Shown: in pieces, positions 11,183 to 22,436 of the stretch
How positions within the stretch are numbered: position 1 is the first letter of the stretch
Layout of the letters: each line of letters starts with the position of its first letter
Assembly (NCBI RefSeq): GCF_918797505.1
Contig: NC_092794.1
Location: 74,499,345-74,563,344 of the forward strand
Reading direction: 5' to 3'
DNA: 64,000 nucleotides
Source of the DNA: Bemisia tabaci
Lineage: Eukaryota; Arthropoda; Insecta; Hemiptera; Aleyrodidae
Program-made: the position numbers and the translations under genes
Notes under the pieces: generated by a model
Seen by the model: only the letters and a program-made list of their open reading frames with translations
Database searches by the model: none
What the model was told of the DNA's origin: nothing

Positions 11183-12195
11183 CCGGGCGTCCCAAAAGTC
11201 CGTACCCGCCCCCCCCCCCCCCCCTCCCGGGTAACATTTGAACGGTTAGAGATGGAAAAACGAAATTTTAAGAATGTTTCTATTTTCGTGGGGATCATCT
11301 CCTAGGGGGATCAAAATTTTTGTCCCTCCCTCAGGGGGGCAAGGGGTCCCCAACTTTTTTTCTCAAACGGTACCCTACCTTATGATACATGATTGGAAAG
11401 AACATTAGGAACTAAGGATTTCGGCGCAAACCGTAGATCATATCTTAATTTTTGACTGAGTTATGAAAGGTCAAAGGTAAAATTTGATCTATTTTCAAAA
11501 AATCATAACTTCCGTTCAAATTACCTATTGTAGGAAAAAAATTAGACGAGAAAATTTACCAAATTGTCAGCACTTCAAAGTAAAAATCACAGAAATCACT
11601 TCAAACTAATTTTAAGGGAGGGTTCGGACCTCCAAATATGTCAGTTCAAAGGTCGTACGATTTTCCCGCAAAACGAGCCAATTTCCCCTTACTTTGCCTC
11701 AACATTATCTCGGAAAGTTCAAAATTTCAAATTTCATGCAAAGTTCGAAAAATGAAATTTAACGTAATTAAAATGACCGTTCAAATTTCGTTTTTTTTTT
11801 TACACTTTGCACGAAATGGAGACTTGAAAACGCATTTTTGAACTTACCGAGACAATTTTGAGGCAAAGTAAGGAGAAATTGGCTCGTTTTGCGGGAAAAT
11901 CGTATGACCTTTGAACCGTCGTATTTGGGGGTCCAAGCCCTCCCTTAAAATTAGTTTGAAGTGATTTCTGTGATTTTTACTTAAAAGTGCTTACAATTTG
12001 GTAAATTTTTCCGTTTTATTTTTTTCTCTAGGATAATTTGAACCGAGGTTATGATTTTTTGAAAATAGGTCAAATTTGACCTTTGACCTTTCATAACTCC
12101 GTCAAAAATTAGGATATCGATCTGCGCTTTGCGCCAAAATTCGTAGTTTTTAATGTTCTTTCTAGAGATGTATCACAAGATAGAGGTTACCATTA
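11183..12195. mobile_element. Foldback element with mariner-like left end
   Basis: The left end CCGGGCGTCCC follows TA. The arms run from about 11365 to 11735 and from 11830 to 12195 with high complementarity. The expected right TIR is missing, so the element is truncated or partly deleted there. Confidence 0.65.
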
Positions 12196-12373
12196 AATAA
12201 ACCTGCTTGTCTTTGTCCTGTAGGTGCTCTATTCTTCCAATTTAAGTGAAATTTGGTGTCTGGTCATATTTTTTGATGGGGAACTCGAATTTTCAGTCAA
12301 ATTTCCAAATTCAAAAATCTAAGATGGCGGACGTGGCGTAAAACGCTATCTCGGTGACTAATCAATCGATTCT

Positions 12374-12790
12374 GAGGTGATTTGACGGACGCCATTTTTT
12401 AGGTCAGAGCGACATGCGATATATTTAGCATGGATTTGTTCCATAATTTCCGCTACTTGTCATTTTTTTCGAATTTTGAGATCGCACTTCTGTGTACCAA
12501 AAACAGAGAAATTCAACGTTATAAAGGTGTGGTTTTTTAGAGGAAAAATATCGCATTCGATACCGATATCGAAATTGCACTCGAATGTAATATTTTTCCT
12601 CTAAAAAAACCACACCTTTTACATTGAATTTCTTGGTCAAATTTGGTACATGAATTCTTTAGACTCATGACAACAGAAGTACAACCTCAAATTCGAAAAA
12701 AATGACGAGTAGCTGAAATTATGGAACAAATCTATGCAATATATCGCACGTCGCTCTGATACAAAAAATGGCGTCCGTCGAATAACCTTA
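12374..12790. repeat. Foldback element, about 415 bp
   Basis: The arms (about 12374-12560 and 12580-12790) are reverse complements. They include a block beginning GACGGACGCCATTTTTTA near the left end, and AGAGGAAAAATAT beside the loop. Confidence 0.75.
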
Positions 12791-15392
12791 ATTTAACTGG
12801 ACCGGAAAAGCCTTGGTATTCAGAAAAGAAAAGAAATTTTAATAGGGGTGCAATACACAGTTTCCTGTGTATGTATGGCTGCAAAATCGAAAACTACCTT
12901 GAATTTTCCCATCTTGCACAGATTTCCCCGGAAAATTGTCTCTTCTAGAAAAGCTATGCTTTTGAGGTAAACTTCGATTTTCCCCGGAAAAATCGAACTG
13001 ATTCACAGAAACAGAGGTCATATTTTCAGGATCAGCGCTATAAATCCACAGGGTATCAGTTGGTAAATCTTTAGCTAACTCTTCCTGGCTTTATCTCTAC
13101 TCCATAGGTATACATGCCCACTGAAGTTTAAAAATTCGATGATTCTGATCCATTTGGTATTGCAATATTCCAAGAATGTGAAGTTTTTTTTCTTCTTAAC
13201 AAAAGACAGTGCGCATTTTGACAGATAGAACTGTTAAAAGGACAAGAAAAATAAGCCTCGGATCTCTTTCATGACGGGTGAATTTTCCCTCGACGTTTTT
13301 AGTTCTGCAGGATGTAAAAGGGTAAAATGTTTTCAATTATATGGTAATTTAGTGCTCGATGCTGCTTTCATAAACATTTCGGTCAATTTTCAATGAAAAG
13401 TATATTACATGACCTTTGAGACGAAGATTTGGAGAATGAAGAGAAATTGGAGCAAATTTCTTACAATGATATATTTTACGATCAAATTTCAGGTTTCAGC
13501 TTAACAATTAAGCTTGACGAGCTGTATTTCATGATTCTACATCTTATATTGGTCAAGATTAAGTTTAGCTCAACCCAAAATTCAAAATAAAATTTTGGGC
13601 AGAAGTTGGACCTTAAATTAGAACCTTATTTGAAAACACCCAGGTACTGATGAGAATTGCACGGAGCAGTCTAGCATGGATAAAAGAAAAACAAATTCAG
13701 ACTTATAAAAAAGTCAGTAACAGATAATTGCACAGAGGAATAAACAGAAAATTTAGGCCATTAAAACAGATTCTGAAAAAGAAAAAGAAGACACTCTGTA
13801 GACGTACATTTGTAAAAAAGAAAACTAATTTTGAATGCACCAAAAATTTCCAAAAAAGTAGAATGATGCAATAATAATTTAACTAACATGAAGAAATCAA
13901 ACAATATATAAGTACATTTTAGAGATCACTCGATTGGAATGATTAGATGACATAACAATGACTAGATGCCAAAAATGAGAAAAGAGAAGTAAAAAATAAA
14001 TGAATCATGAAGTAAGTATCGCTGTCGAATGAAATAAAACACCCGAGAACGTCAGACGAGATTAGAAATTCAAAGCCAAATAAATAACGAACAATTTGAG
14101 ACAAGAAAAGAACAACAAATTGAGGATTAAAAAACAAAAAGTGATCAAACAAAAGCTGATCAAACAAAAAAAAAAAAAAAGGAGAGCGAATTAAATAGCG
14201 ATGGATTACCTGTCATTGTAAAGAAATGACAGTTTTGCTTCCCTTTAAAAAACACTTGACTAACAATGGGTGGAGGAAAAAAAATATGTTGGGTAGAAAA
14301 ACAGCGACAAAACCCATCAATTATTAAAGACCATAACCAATAAATACTGACCAAAAAGCCAATAAATTTGAGTAATAGAAAATACCAATTCTCTGAAACA
14401 TGATGGAGAGAGCACCGCGGGGTAAAACATGAATTAAAGAAAATAATAAGTAGACGAAAGGATCATTACCTACAATGATCTTTCCATCGGACCTGATAAT
14501 CACTGTTGTGCCGATTTTCATCAGCAGGCTTACTACAAAAATCAGTTTTTCTTTTCGTCTCTCTTGTACCTTGTCCTCGTGCAATATTTCTGAGCACCAA
14601 GTTTAGATCATTCCATTACAAAAACTTTCTCTTTCCATATGTTGCACAACATGATAGAGGGGTAGGGTTCAATAATAACCCAAACAAAAGAATGACTGCA
14701 TGTTATCGAAAGCTACAGGCTACAGTTAGGATTAAACAATTAATCTCTCAGTTGCAACTAAAATAATGCGTTATCTATGATTAGATCACTATAATCAGAA
14801 AATGGAAAAAGAGACAGAATAGTATCTATAAATTTCATAAGGAGAGAAAAAATAATATTACGGCCCCTGTTAGAAACAACACTTGGAATATTATCTTTGT
14901 ACGCACCTTGATAAAAAGGAAAGTAAAAATATATGGGTTTACTGCGGAGCCCATTGGTTTAAGAACCATTATGAATCGGCAAAGGAAAGATCAAAAGAAG
15001 GTTGAAACATCATATCATCCGCCATTTACCTACCATTTATTTTGGTGGAATGTTGGTGAAAAAACACTGCACAAGTAAGAATCAAATAAGACTCAAAGAG
15101 ATTTAGTATTTACGTAAAGGAGCTTGCAAAACATGAAAAAATTTTCTGAAGTTCATATTTTGAAAAATACTAGAATATAATGCTAACAATGGAATGTGAA
15201 GAGAATACTAGGATTAACTCATGAGTTAAGAGGACCCAAAGATTTATGCGATTACTCAACAATTTAATACAAATATACTAAAAGAAGTCAGATTTCATAC
15301 TGTATGAGAATTAGGAAAATATCAAGACCAGCAAAAAATAGGGCATTGTATTGTGGCAGTTGACTAGAGAAAATTAACTTGAAAGAGTAAGC
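12791..15392. other. AT-rich region downstream of the zinc-finger stop codon
   Basis: Probably includes the 3' UTR of the minus-strand zinc-finger gene. No recognisable coding sequence or RNA gene; an A-rich tract lies at 14166-14180. Confidence 0.45.
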
Positions 15393-16178
15393 TCAGTTTT
15401 TACCGACAGGAAAAAATATTATCTCAGGATTCTTTTCAAGTTTTTCGACAGAATCACTTTTAATGGATGTATCATTGCTGGAATCTTCAGAAGAATCTTC
15501 CTTTGAAACAGGACTAGAATTTGAACCACTTACATTATTGAACAAAAGCTTGGTAAATTTACCTAGAGATACATTCGAAGCCACCTCATTCCCAGAAACG
15601 AAATTATTAGAAACCTGCCTAGAACTGGAGTCATCATTGTTCGTGCGGTGTATTTTGATGTGTTTTGCTAATTTATCACTACGGGAAAATGACTTATGAC
15701 AGATAGAGCAAGAATATGGCTTGAAGCCCGTGTGAACAGCTGTGTGTCTATTCAACTCTCTACGTCGATAAAAACACTTGTCACAATAGCCACACTTAAA
15801 CGGCTTAACTCCAGAATGTATGACTTTGTGCTTCCGTAGATTTCTGCAATCTGCAAACCTTTTGCAACAAACGTCGCACTGATACGCCTTGTTATCTGGA
15901 TCTACATTAAATCTGTTTAGATCTAGTTGAAATAGTTCATTCTCTGTCAGCTGCAATTTTTCCGAGGTTTTTTTTTTCTCCTTCTCCACAACGGCTGGAA
16001 TATTTTCTTCCCGTCGCTCTTGCAATTCTTCTGGGGGCTTTATACTAATCTTGGGCTCTTTGAACTTAGTAACATTTTGTGGAGGCTTTGTTTGGTTTTT
16101 ACTGTTTTCATTGTCGGTTCCAAAAGCTTGCTTCACGAGCGACTTAAATGTTGCATTTCCCCGTTCCATGTCCTTTTT
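15393..16178 (-). CDS. Zinc-finger gene, terminal exon: three C2H2 fingers and C-terminal tail
   Basis: The acceptor TTATTTATTTCTCACCAG ends at 16179 and the exon opens in phase 0 with KKDMERGN. A lysine/glutamate-rich stretch comes first. Three C2H2 fingers follow (YQCDVC...HKVIH, FKCGYC...HTAVH, YSCSIC...HIKIH) with HSGVKP and HTGFKP linkers. A serine/asparagine-rich tail ends at TGA 15393-15395. The open frame extends upstream to 16217, but that part is intron. The exon supplies 261 residues. Confidence 0.88.
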   Translation of the reverse strand, partial: KKDMERGNATFKSLVKQAFGTDNENSKNQTKPPQNVTKFKEPKISIKPPEELQERREENIPAVVEKEKKKTSEKLQLTENELFQLDLNRFNVDPDNKAYQCDVCCKRFADCRNLRKHKVIHSGVKPFKCGYCDKCFYRRRELNRHTAVHTGFKPYSCSICHKSFSRSDKLAKHIKIHRTNNDDSSSRQVSNNFVSGNEVASNVSLGKFTKLLFNNVSGSNSSPVSKEDSSEDSSNDTSIKSDSVEKLEKNPEIIFFPVGKN

Positions 16179-17163
16179 CTGGTGAGAAATAAATAAGTCA
16201 TCAGACAAAAAAACCACATTTTTTATCTACCTGCATTTAAAATACAAACAAAGCACAAGCGGCAAAAACAAATAAAAAACAGGCAACCTAAAGATGTTTG
16301 CAAAATTTAGCCATATGACAATTACTGACAAAATATTCAGCCACTCGATCACAAAATTAATCACCAAAAGGAAAACAAAATAATGGAAAATCAAATGCAA
16401 GAAGAGAAAGTGAAACAAGAAAATCCTAGCTAAACTGTTGAGATCAATTATACCACGTCCATTAAATAAAAATGCAGAGATAATGATAAAAAACTGAACT
16501 ATTTTGAGATCATGAATTTTGAGGAAGGAAAAAAGTTGTTTAAAAATTTGCTGAAATAGGAACATTTTGTAGCAAGCACACTCAGCTGCTGATTTGCAGA
16601 CATGCAGCATTACTTTAAATTCTAGTGGTCCAGCGTTTTAAAATAAACCAAAACCTTTAGAGGCATTGAGAGGCTCATGCTCATGACACTTTAAAATACA
16701 CAGATAAGAAACTAAAAAAGAGAAAAACTAAAGCAACGGCTGATCAGCACAATGATTAGTTGCACACAAGAGGTATTATTTCCAAAGGCACCTTACAACG
16801 ACAAGTTAAGAGCTAACGTAATTTGCAAATAGTGATCATTTGCAATACTCAATAATCAACAAGCTGTCACCATACATTTGGATACATTTTGGGAGGCTCA
16901 TTTTGCAATTAGGAACTATAGATTGTTTTAGCATTGACTACTAGGGGAGACGACCCTGGTGTCACTATTACACACTGGAGGTTTAACCCCAACAGAGAAA
17001 ACATCCCTTTCGCCCATCATACGAGGAAGGGGGGAGGTGCATTGTCCCTGCGGAAAGATATTCTACCAAAAACAGGGTGTGCCAAAAACATGGATACCTA
17101 CAGACTTGCTAATATTTCGAGAATGGTGGCAAATATTAACATGCAATTTGGACGGGAGGGTTT
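16179..17163. other. Intron sequence, AT-rich
   Basis: Intronic, AT-rich and low in complexity in places. A hydrophobic open frame at 16227-16610 on the minus strand is compositional. Confidence 0.5.
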
Positions 17164-17480
17164 ATAGATTCGATTGACATGAATCGATCGAAAAATGAAA
17201 GCGTGAATCCATCGACACCGACTCGATCGACAAATTAATAAAAAACCAGTGTCATGAATCCGACATGACCGACATGAATCGATCGAAAAGTTGGAACGTC
17301 AACCGATTGACGTGATTCGATCGGCACTGATTCGATTGACGACCGTGAATCGAACGAAAACCTGCGAATCGATCGACAAATCCGTGAATCGATTGACAAC
17401 CCCGTGAGTCGTTCGAAAAATCCGTGAATTGATCGATAAACCCGTGAATCGGTCAACAAACCCGTGAATCGTGAAATTTT
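17164..17480. repeat. Degenerate minisatellite of AATCGATCGA-type words
   Basis: About 14 loose repeats of a unit near 22 bp built on CGTGAATCGATCGACAAA. The units vary, but the palindromic core ATCGAT/ATCGATCG recurs. Confidence 0.8.
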
Positions 17481-17532
17481 GAAATTCGAAAATCCAAGAT
17501 TAGGGATAAGGCCTAAAATACTATCCCGACTC

Positions 17533-18070
17533 GCGCTCGATCTATCGCGGTGAATCATGGTACCAGGGAGTATCTTAGGACGGGAAACTCGAATTTTTGG
17601 TCAAATTCAAAAAATTCGAAAATCCAAGATGGTGGATGTGCCCGAAAATGACCTTACTCAGGGGGTCTTTCATTCCTCGGAGACGCGCGTTTAAAGGGGA
17701 GCTCAGAAGACGCAACCTCAAACTTGTTTTTCGTGGATTGAAATTCGAAAAAATTGGAGAAAATTCTTGTGGCTTATGCGAAGTAAATACTTCAAAAACT
17801 GCAAAAATAAAAAATTACTAAACAAGCTCATTGTCAAAATTTGAAAAAATTTCAAACTTTTGAAATTCGGCTAGGAATTCAAGTTTCCCATCCAAAAATA
17901 CCCCCCACAACCAAAATTCACCACGATAGATCGAGCAGGAGCCAAGATAGCATTTTTGGCCACATCCGCCACCTTGGATTTTCGAATTTTCAAAATTTGA
18001 CCAAAAATTCGAGTCTCCCGTCCAAAAATACTTCCTCGTACCAAAAATCAGCAAGATGGATCGAACAGGA
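17533..18070. repeat. Inverted-repeat element with internal direct repeats
   Basis: The left arm (17533-17650) is the complement of 17950-18068, including the block ACTCGAATTTTTGGTCAAAT. Sequence at 17870-17945 is a direct, diverged repeat of 17990-18080. Confidence 0.7.
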
Positions 18071-18183
18071 GCCGAGATAGCATTTTGCCGTCCTGCTTGT
18101 AGTGCCGAACGTTCCGCATTGCAAAATGAGAAATCCGAATTTCGCATTTCGCAATAGGGAACTAAAGTATAGGTCCTAATTGC

Positions 18184-18282
18184 AAAAACCGGCGCTCCGT
18201 TTCGCTCCGCGCCGGTTTTTGGGAGGGGGAGGGGCTTCGCCCCCCCAAGCCCCCCCAAGACGCGCACTTCGCGCGCGTTTTT
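18184..18282. repeat. Cluster of GC-rich hairpins (possible Helitron-type end)
   Basis: Three hairpins follow one another: AAAAACCGGCGC with its exact complement (18184-18221), a GGGGCTTCGCCCC stem, and GCGCGCACTTCGCGCGC near 18265-18280. Such clusters are common at Helitron 3' ends. No CTRR-T terminus is clear, so the class is uncertain. Confidence 0.4.
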
Positions 18283-18568
18283 AGTGTATTTTTTTTTTAA
18301 TTAGAGTGTCCGGCCTCAGTTGTTCTGTCTTTTAAGTGACCCGCGCGTCCACCGCGGGAAGAGTGTATTTTCCGCAGGAAGGGGCGAGGGTGGGGAGTTA
18401 TCAATCTTTGGAGGTTGGATTTATGTTTACACTGTTGGAGGCATTGATTATTCGAATAAGGACTTCATGTCGCCAGATTGCAACAACAATCCTCCTGTAA
18501 TGTCTGATATGAAGAAATGTCAACAGACGCTGTGGCAAGCTTGAATGACGATGGATGAATCTCCATAA

Positions 18569-18730
18569 CCCACTGTGCGACAACATTGTCGTCTTGTCCA
18601 ACAATTATCAGTCTGTAACCCACTGTGCGACAATATAGCCATCGTGTCCACCAATTATCAGTTCGTGACCCATTGTGCGACATCATTGCCGTCTTGTCCA
18701 CCAATTTTCAGGTCGTGACCCACTGTGCGG
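18569..18730. repeat. Tandem repeat, period 50 bp
   Basis: Three units plus the start of a fourth begin at 18569, 18619, 18669 and 18719, each opening with CCCA(C/T)TGTGCG. Unit divergence is low. Confidence 0.9.
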
Positions 18731-19106
18731 CTTCCCTCCTGTTTTGCCGCCCACCCCCCGCCTAAAACTTTCAAAGCTCGCCATTTTTAAACGGCTCGAC
18801 CGATTTCGCTCAAATTCAATACCAGCCTAGAACTAAGTAAGATCTTCCTTCTGTAAAAATTTCGGGGGGGGGGGGGAAGCTTTTAATTTGCGCGAGAGTT
18901 ATGGCGCCCACAAAATTGAACCTCCCCCCACTTCTCGCCCCCACCATTCGAAATGTAATACTTCGATCTCCGTTTTTTTTTCGCAGAATGGTAGTCCCTG
19001 GTCCTCTACTATACATCGCAAAAAGTTTCACCCGGAAATTTTTTAAAATGAGGGAAATATAACCCAGCAAAAATCGGAAAAACTACGATGAGTCGGAAAC
19101 ACACAC

Positions 19107-19109
<3 letters not shown>

Positions 19110-19194
<85 letters not shown>

Positions 19195-19220
19195 TATATA
19201 TATAATATATATATATATGA
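19110..19220. repeat. (CA)n followed by (TA)n microsatellite
   Basis: An uninterrupted CA run to about 19174 is followed by TA repeats to about 19218. Confidence 0.97.
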
Positions 19221-19373
19221 ATTCAAACGGCATGCATATTCGTAATCTACGACCCATGATCGATGCTCATTACATGGTCTTTGATCCAGGTCTTACATCG
19301 GGGGAGAACGCAATAATGTATTTCCTTCGGAAAATACACTAAAAAATGAACTTCGTATGATCCTGCGACGGCT

Positions 19374-19588
19374 AAGAGCTTGATGCAAAAACAGCTTTTT
19401 TCGCCCCCCCCCCCCCCTCTGGAATTTGTTCAGACTTTGTCTATTGATTACTCATACTTGAGCGCTTCTTTTCCCTAATTTTCAGACCCCCCAAAAAAAA
19501 GCGCTCAAGTATGAGTAATCAATAGACAAAGTCTGAAAAAATTCCAGAGGGGGGGGGCGAAAAAAGCCGTTTTTGCATCAAGCTCTTT
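19374..19588. repeat. Near-perfect inverted repeat, about 95-bp arms
   Basis: The arms (19374-19470 and 19497-19588) match almost exactly, including GACTTTGTCTATTGATTACT and its complement. The short loop is C/A-rich. Confidence 0.88.
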
Positions 19589-20234
19589 TTGTGGGGTTGC
19601 TGAAGCGGAATAAAAATCGTTTTTGAGGATTTTCTTTTTCTCAATAGTAAGTAAATACCCTCCTGATACGGAATTCATCATAAAAAATTCGAAAATTTGA
19701 CCCTAGTTCCTAATTGCATAAAGCTGTCCAATTTGTGTAGGCCCCCGCTGTGCCGCTGCCGCCGCGCTGATCGCAGTGGCGCGGAAACTGTAAATCATAG
19801 ACCCATCATGTAACACATCGTTGAAAAGCTTAAAACACGCTCTTTCACATGATAAATATTTAAGAGGACTTAAATGGTGCCATTTTCAAAAATATACGGT
19901 TTACAAGCTTATTATTAAACACACGAAATCTGGTTTTTGTGAAAAAAATACCCTGTATACTGTGAAAATAAAAAAATTTTGTAATTTGGTTACACATAGT
20001 TTTAAATTATCATCAAGAGAAAAAAAAAGAAACATTAAATCAGTTCAGGGGATCCCCATCTATAGCAGCTTAAAGTACGCGCCCGGACGCCATTTTGGAT
20101 CTGCCACCATTTTGGAAATGCCTCTTCGACTCAAAACGCTTGAAATATCTTCTAGTTTGACCTCCCAAAGTGGCGACACTGAATTACGATTTGCAGCGTA
20201 CTTGCACTACGCCATCGTACTACTATAGGTGGTT
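19589..20234. other. Intron sequence, nothing recognised
   Basis: AT-rich intron. A 135-codon plus-strand open frame (19821-20228) has no recognisable domain and biased composition. Confidence 0.4.
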
Positions 20235-20346
20235 CACATGCCTACAGGGTCTGTGACCATCTCCAAACCCCTTTTGAGGTAGAGGCTACTGGTTGGAGTC
20301 TGCAGAATGGCAAAATCTGTGACAGCACAATCCAGCATACGTTTTG
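20235..20346. mobile_element. Diverged fragment of the LINE 5' region
   Basis: Resembles 3450-3530 and 34750-34812: the order CCCCTTTTGAGG, GGCTACTGG and CTGTGACAGCACA is kept. It is an older relative of the 5' end found in LINE copies 1 and 2. Confidence 0.6.
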
Positions 20347-20739
20347 TATGCAAACCCAGAGGAATTTTTGGCTCAAAGAAGGGGGAGAGAAAATAATGAA
20401 TTGATAATAATGTTCACATTCCTATCAATTCTGCCCATTATAATTAAAAACATACTTTTCTCCCTCAGAAAATTGTTTTGGAACAATTTTTCGAAAAAGG
20501 TTGTTTTGGAATTTCATTTCTGAACGAGTCCCAGAATAACGATTAGAGACGTTATGTCCGATTATTAAACCAATGTTTCAAACCGTTCCTTAACGTGTAA
20601 GTTTTTCCAGGTACAGAGCATTATGTTTCAATCCCCCTTAGAGACAATATAACAAGAATCGACAGCGTTTAACATCCAGGGGTGCCATAAGAGTTGAAAT
20701 ATGGCAATGCCGTGAGAGAAAAGATTAATACGTCTTATA

Positions 20740-21329
20740 CAAAGACATAAAGACGGAGCGCTAAAAGCAAAAATTGAACCTTCTTTTCAAACACCTCTAC
20801 TATTGGCTAGAGGATTGGCGGCGAAATCGGGACAAGTTTGAAATTCAAATGTAGGGCGGGAACTAAATAAAATTGCGGAAACAAAGTATTTGAGGTTGAT
20901 TCTTGCCCAAATTCACTTACACACTCATATTTTTATATTTTTAGGTTAGTTTTGGTCCGTCGTCGACCGATTAATTTCATTTGGGAGTAACGGTCATCTA
21001 GAACTGTAACGGCCTGTTTGAACCTGCAGAACCACCATGAGCAGAAGAAAAACTAATTTTATCTGAGATTACTGCTTGTTACCGAGCGAAAGTGGGGGTA
21101 TTATGGTAGGACGCAGTCCCAACTTTCTTAATATATTCGTTTTAGGCATTTAAAATACGTTTCGAAGAAGAAATGTGGAAAAATCAAGAGGACAAGTTCA
21201 AATCAAATTTCCGTTTGCCGCCATGGATTCCCGCGCTCATTTACACAATCACACAAGCACCCAGCGTCAAACCAGGCTTCACTTTTTCCCCGTGCTTTTA
21301 GATACGAGCAGTCCGTCTTTATGTCTTTG
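20740..21329 (-). mobile_element. hAT-like non-autonomous TIR element, copy B, 590 bp
   Basis: The ends are CAAAGACATAAAGACGG (20740-20756) and its exact complement (21313-21329). The element is flanked by an exact 8-bp duplication, GTCTTATA (20732-20739 and 21330-21337). The body is an inverted, shorter homologue of 4893-6400 and lacks the LINE tail present there. Confidence 0.88.
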
Positions 21330-21820
21330 GTCTTATATCAGCTGAGTTCTCTTTAGATTTTTCATAACCTCTGGTGCACCCTTATTAAATGAATGTGCAC
21401 TGCAAGTGAATTGTTCTCATCCCAAATATCCCTTTATCCCTCCCAGGGGGGGGGGGGGGGGGTCGCTAGGCATTTACCAGGCCCTGCGTTTCGGAGTCGG
21501 GAATGGGGAAACCGCTCGACATGACGAGAACGGAAAAACAGGCGGGAAAATCGTAGGGAGAAGTTGGGGAAATGCGCGTGCTCAAGTTGAGAAGCTGTGC
21601 CAAAAAAACAATAAATAAAAATAAAAAAAAATAAGAAAAAAAGAAAAAAAACAAACAAAATAGAAAAAAAGAGAAAATATAAAAAATTTTAAAAAAATAA
21701 AAAAAGGAAAGAAAAACTCGCCATTCCTTTACCTGGCCCTGCAAAAACTTGAAATGGCACCCCTAGTGGTATCTAGTCCAAATATATAACATCAAAATTA
21801 AAAAAAGGAGTATAACTCAC

Positions 21821-21901
21821 ATAAATGAGATCCACATTTCCATTGACAGGGATTGGCTTCTTTAATTTGGCATTCAACAGTGCTAAAGCCTCTGGTGATG
21901 G
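21821..21901 (-). CDS. Zinc-finger gene, 27-codon internal exon
   Basis: Bounded by an acceptor (AATTTTCAG, ending 21902) and a GTGAGT donor just below 21821. The exon is exactly 81 bp, phase 0 at both ends, and encodes PSPEALALLNAKLK...DLIY without a stop. Both phases fit the 41384-41730 exon upstream and the 15393-16178 exon downstream. No finger is encoded; it is a linker between finger clusters. Being symmetric, it could be skipped without changing frame. Confidence 0.66.
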
Positions 21902-22279
21902 CTGAAAATTGTGTAAAAGTTAATTGTATTAATTGAAATTACTCAGGATTAAAAAAAAAGTCTTAAGAATATGCCATCAATTTTACAGGTATGAACTATC
22001 AAGGAAGGCAAGTATTGGTAAATTAGGTAGATGAATCTCTTCTTTTGAATTAATACTCCCCTCAGTGAGTATTAATCCCTACGAGGGATATCAACTGTTG
22101 GTCGCAATTGCAGTAAACTTGAATGGAATCAATTATTATGGGTATTATGATCAACAAAAAGGAGTAAATAAAATACAGAAATTTTACAATAAATTTGAAT
22201 AAAAAAAGCAGCAGAACACGTTTCGGGCACGCTAAATTTTCAGAATTTTCCGGCGGCAGGCCCAAACACCACTGCGGTG

Positions 22280-22436
22280 GAAGCCCCTAAAGTAGGGTGT
22301 TTCTTATTTTGTAAATTTTCGAATTCGAAGGAGGCCCTGGTCTTAAAAGTTGATGTGTGGATAGATTAGAAGCTTCGTGCAAGGAAGAAAATTTAAAAGA
22401 TTTTTACCCGGTGCTCTAACGACGTAAGTGACACGG
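22280..22436 (+). repeat. Dispersed repeat, copy 1
   Basis: Homologous in inverted orientation to 38630-38765. Shared blocks include GTTGATGTGTGGATAGATTA and the GGTGCTCTAACGAC end. Element class is unknown. Confidence 0.7.

Noticed and set aside
16227..16610. 127-codon hydrophobic membrane-protein-like frame
   Set aside because: AT-rich intron next to the terminal zinc-finger exon; the hydrophobicity follows from base composition.
19009..19342. Repeat-coding frames across 19009-19342
   Set aside because: They translate the CA/TA microsatellite.
21434..21744. Phe-rich open frames on the minus strand
   Set aside because: They are translations of an A-rich tract and carry no domain.
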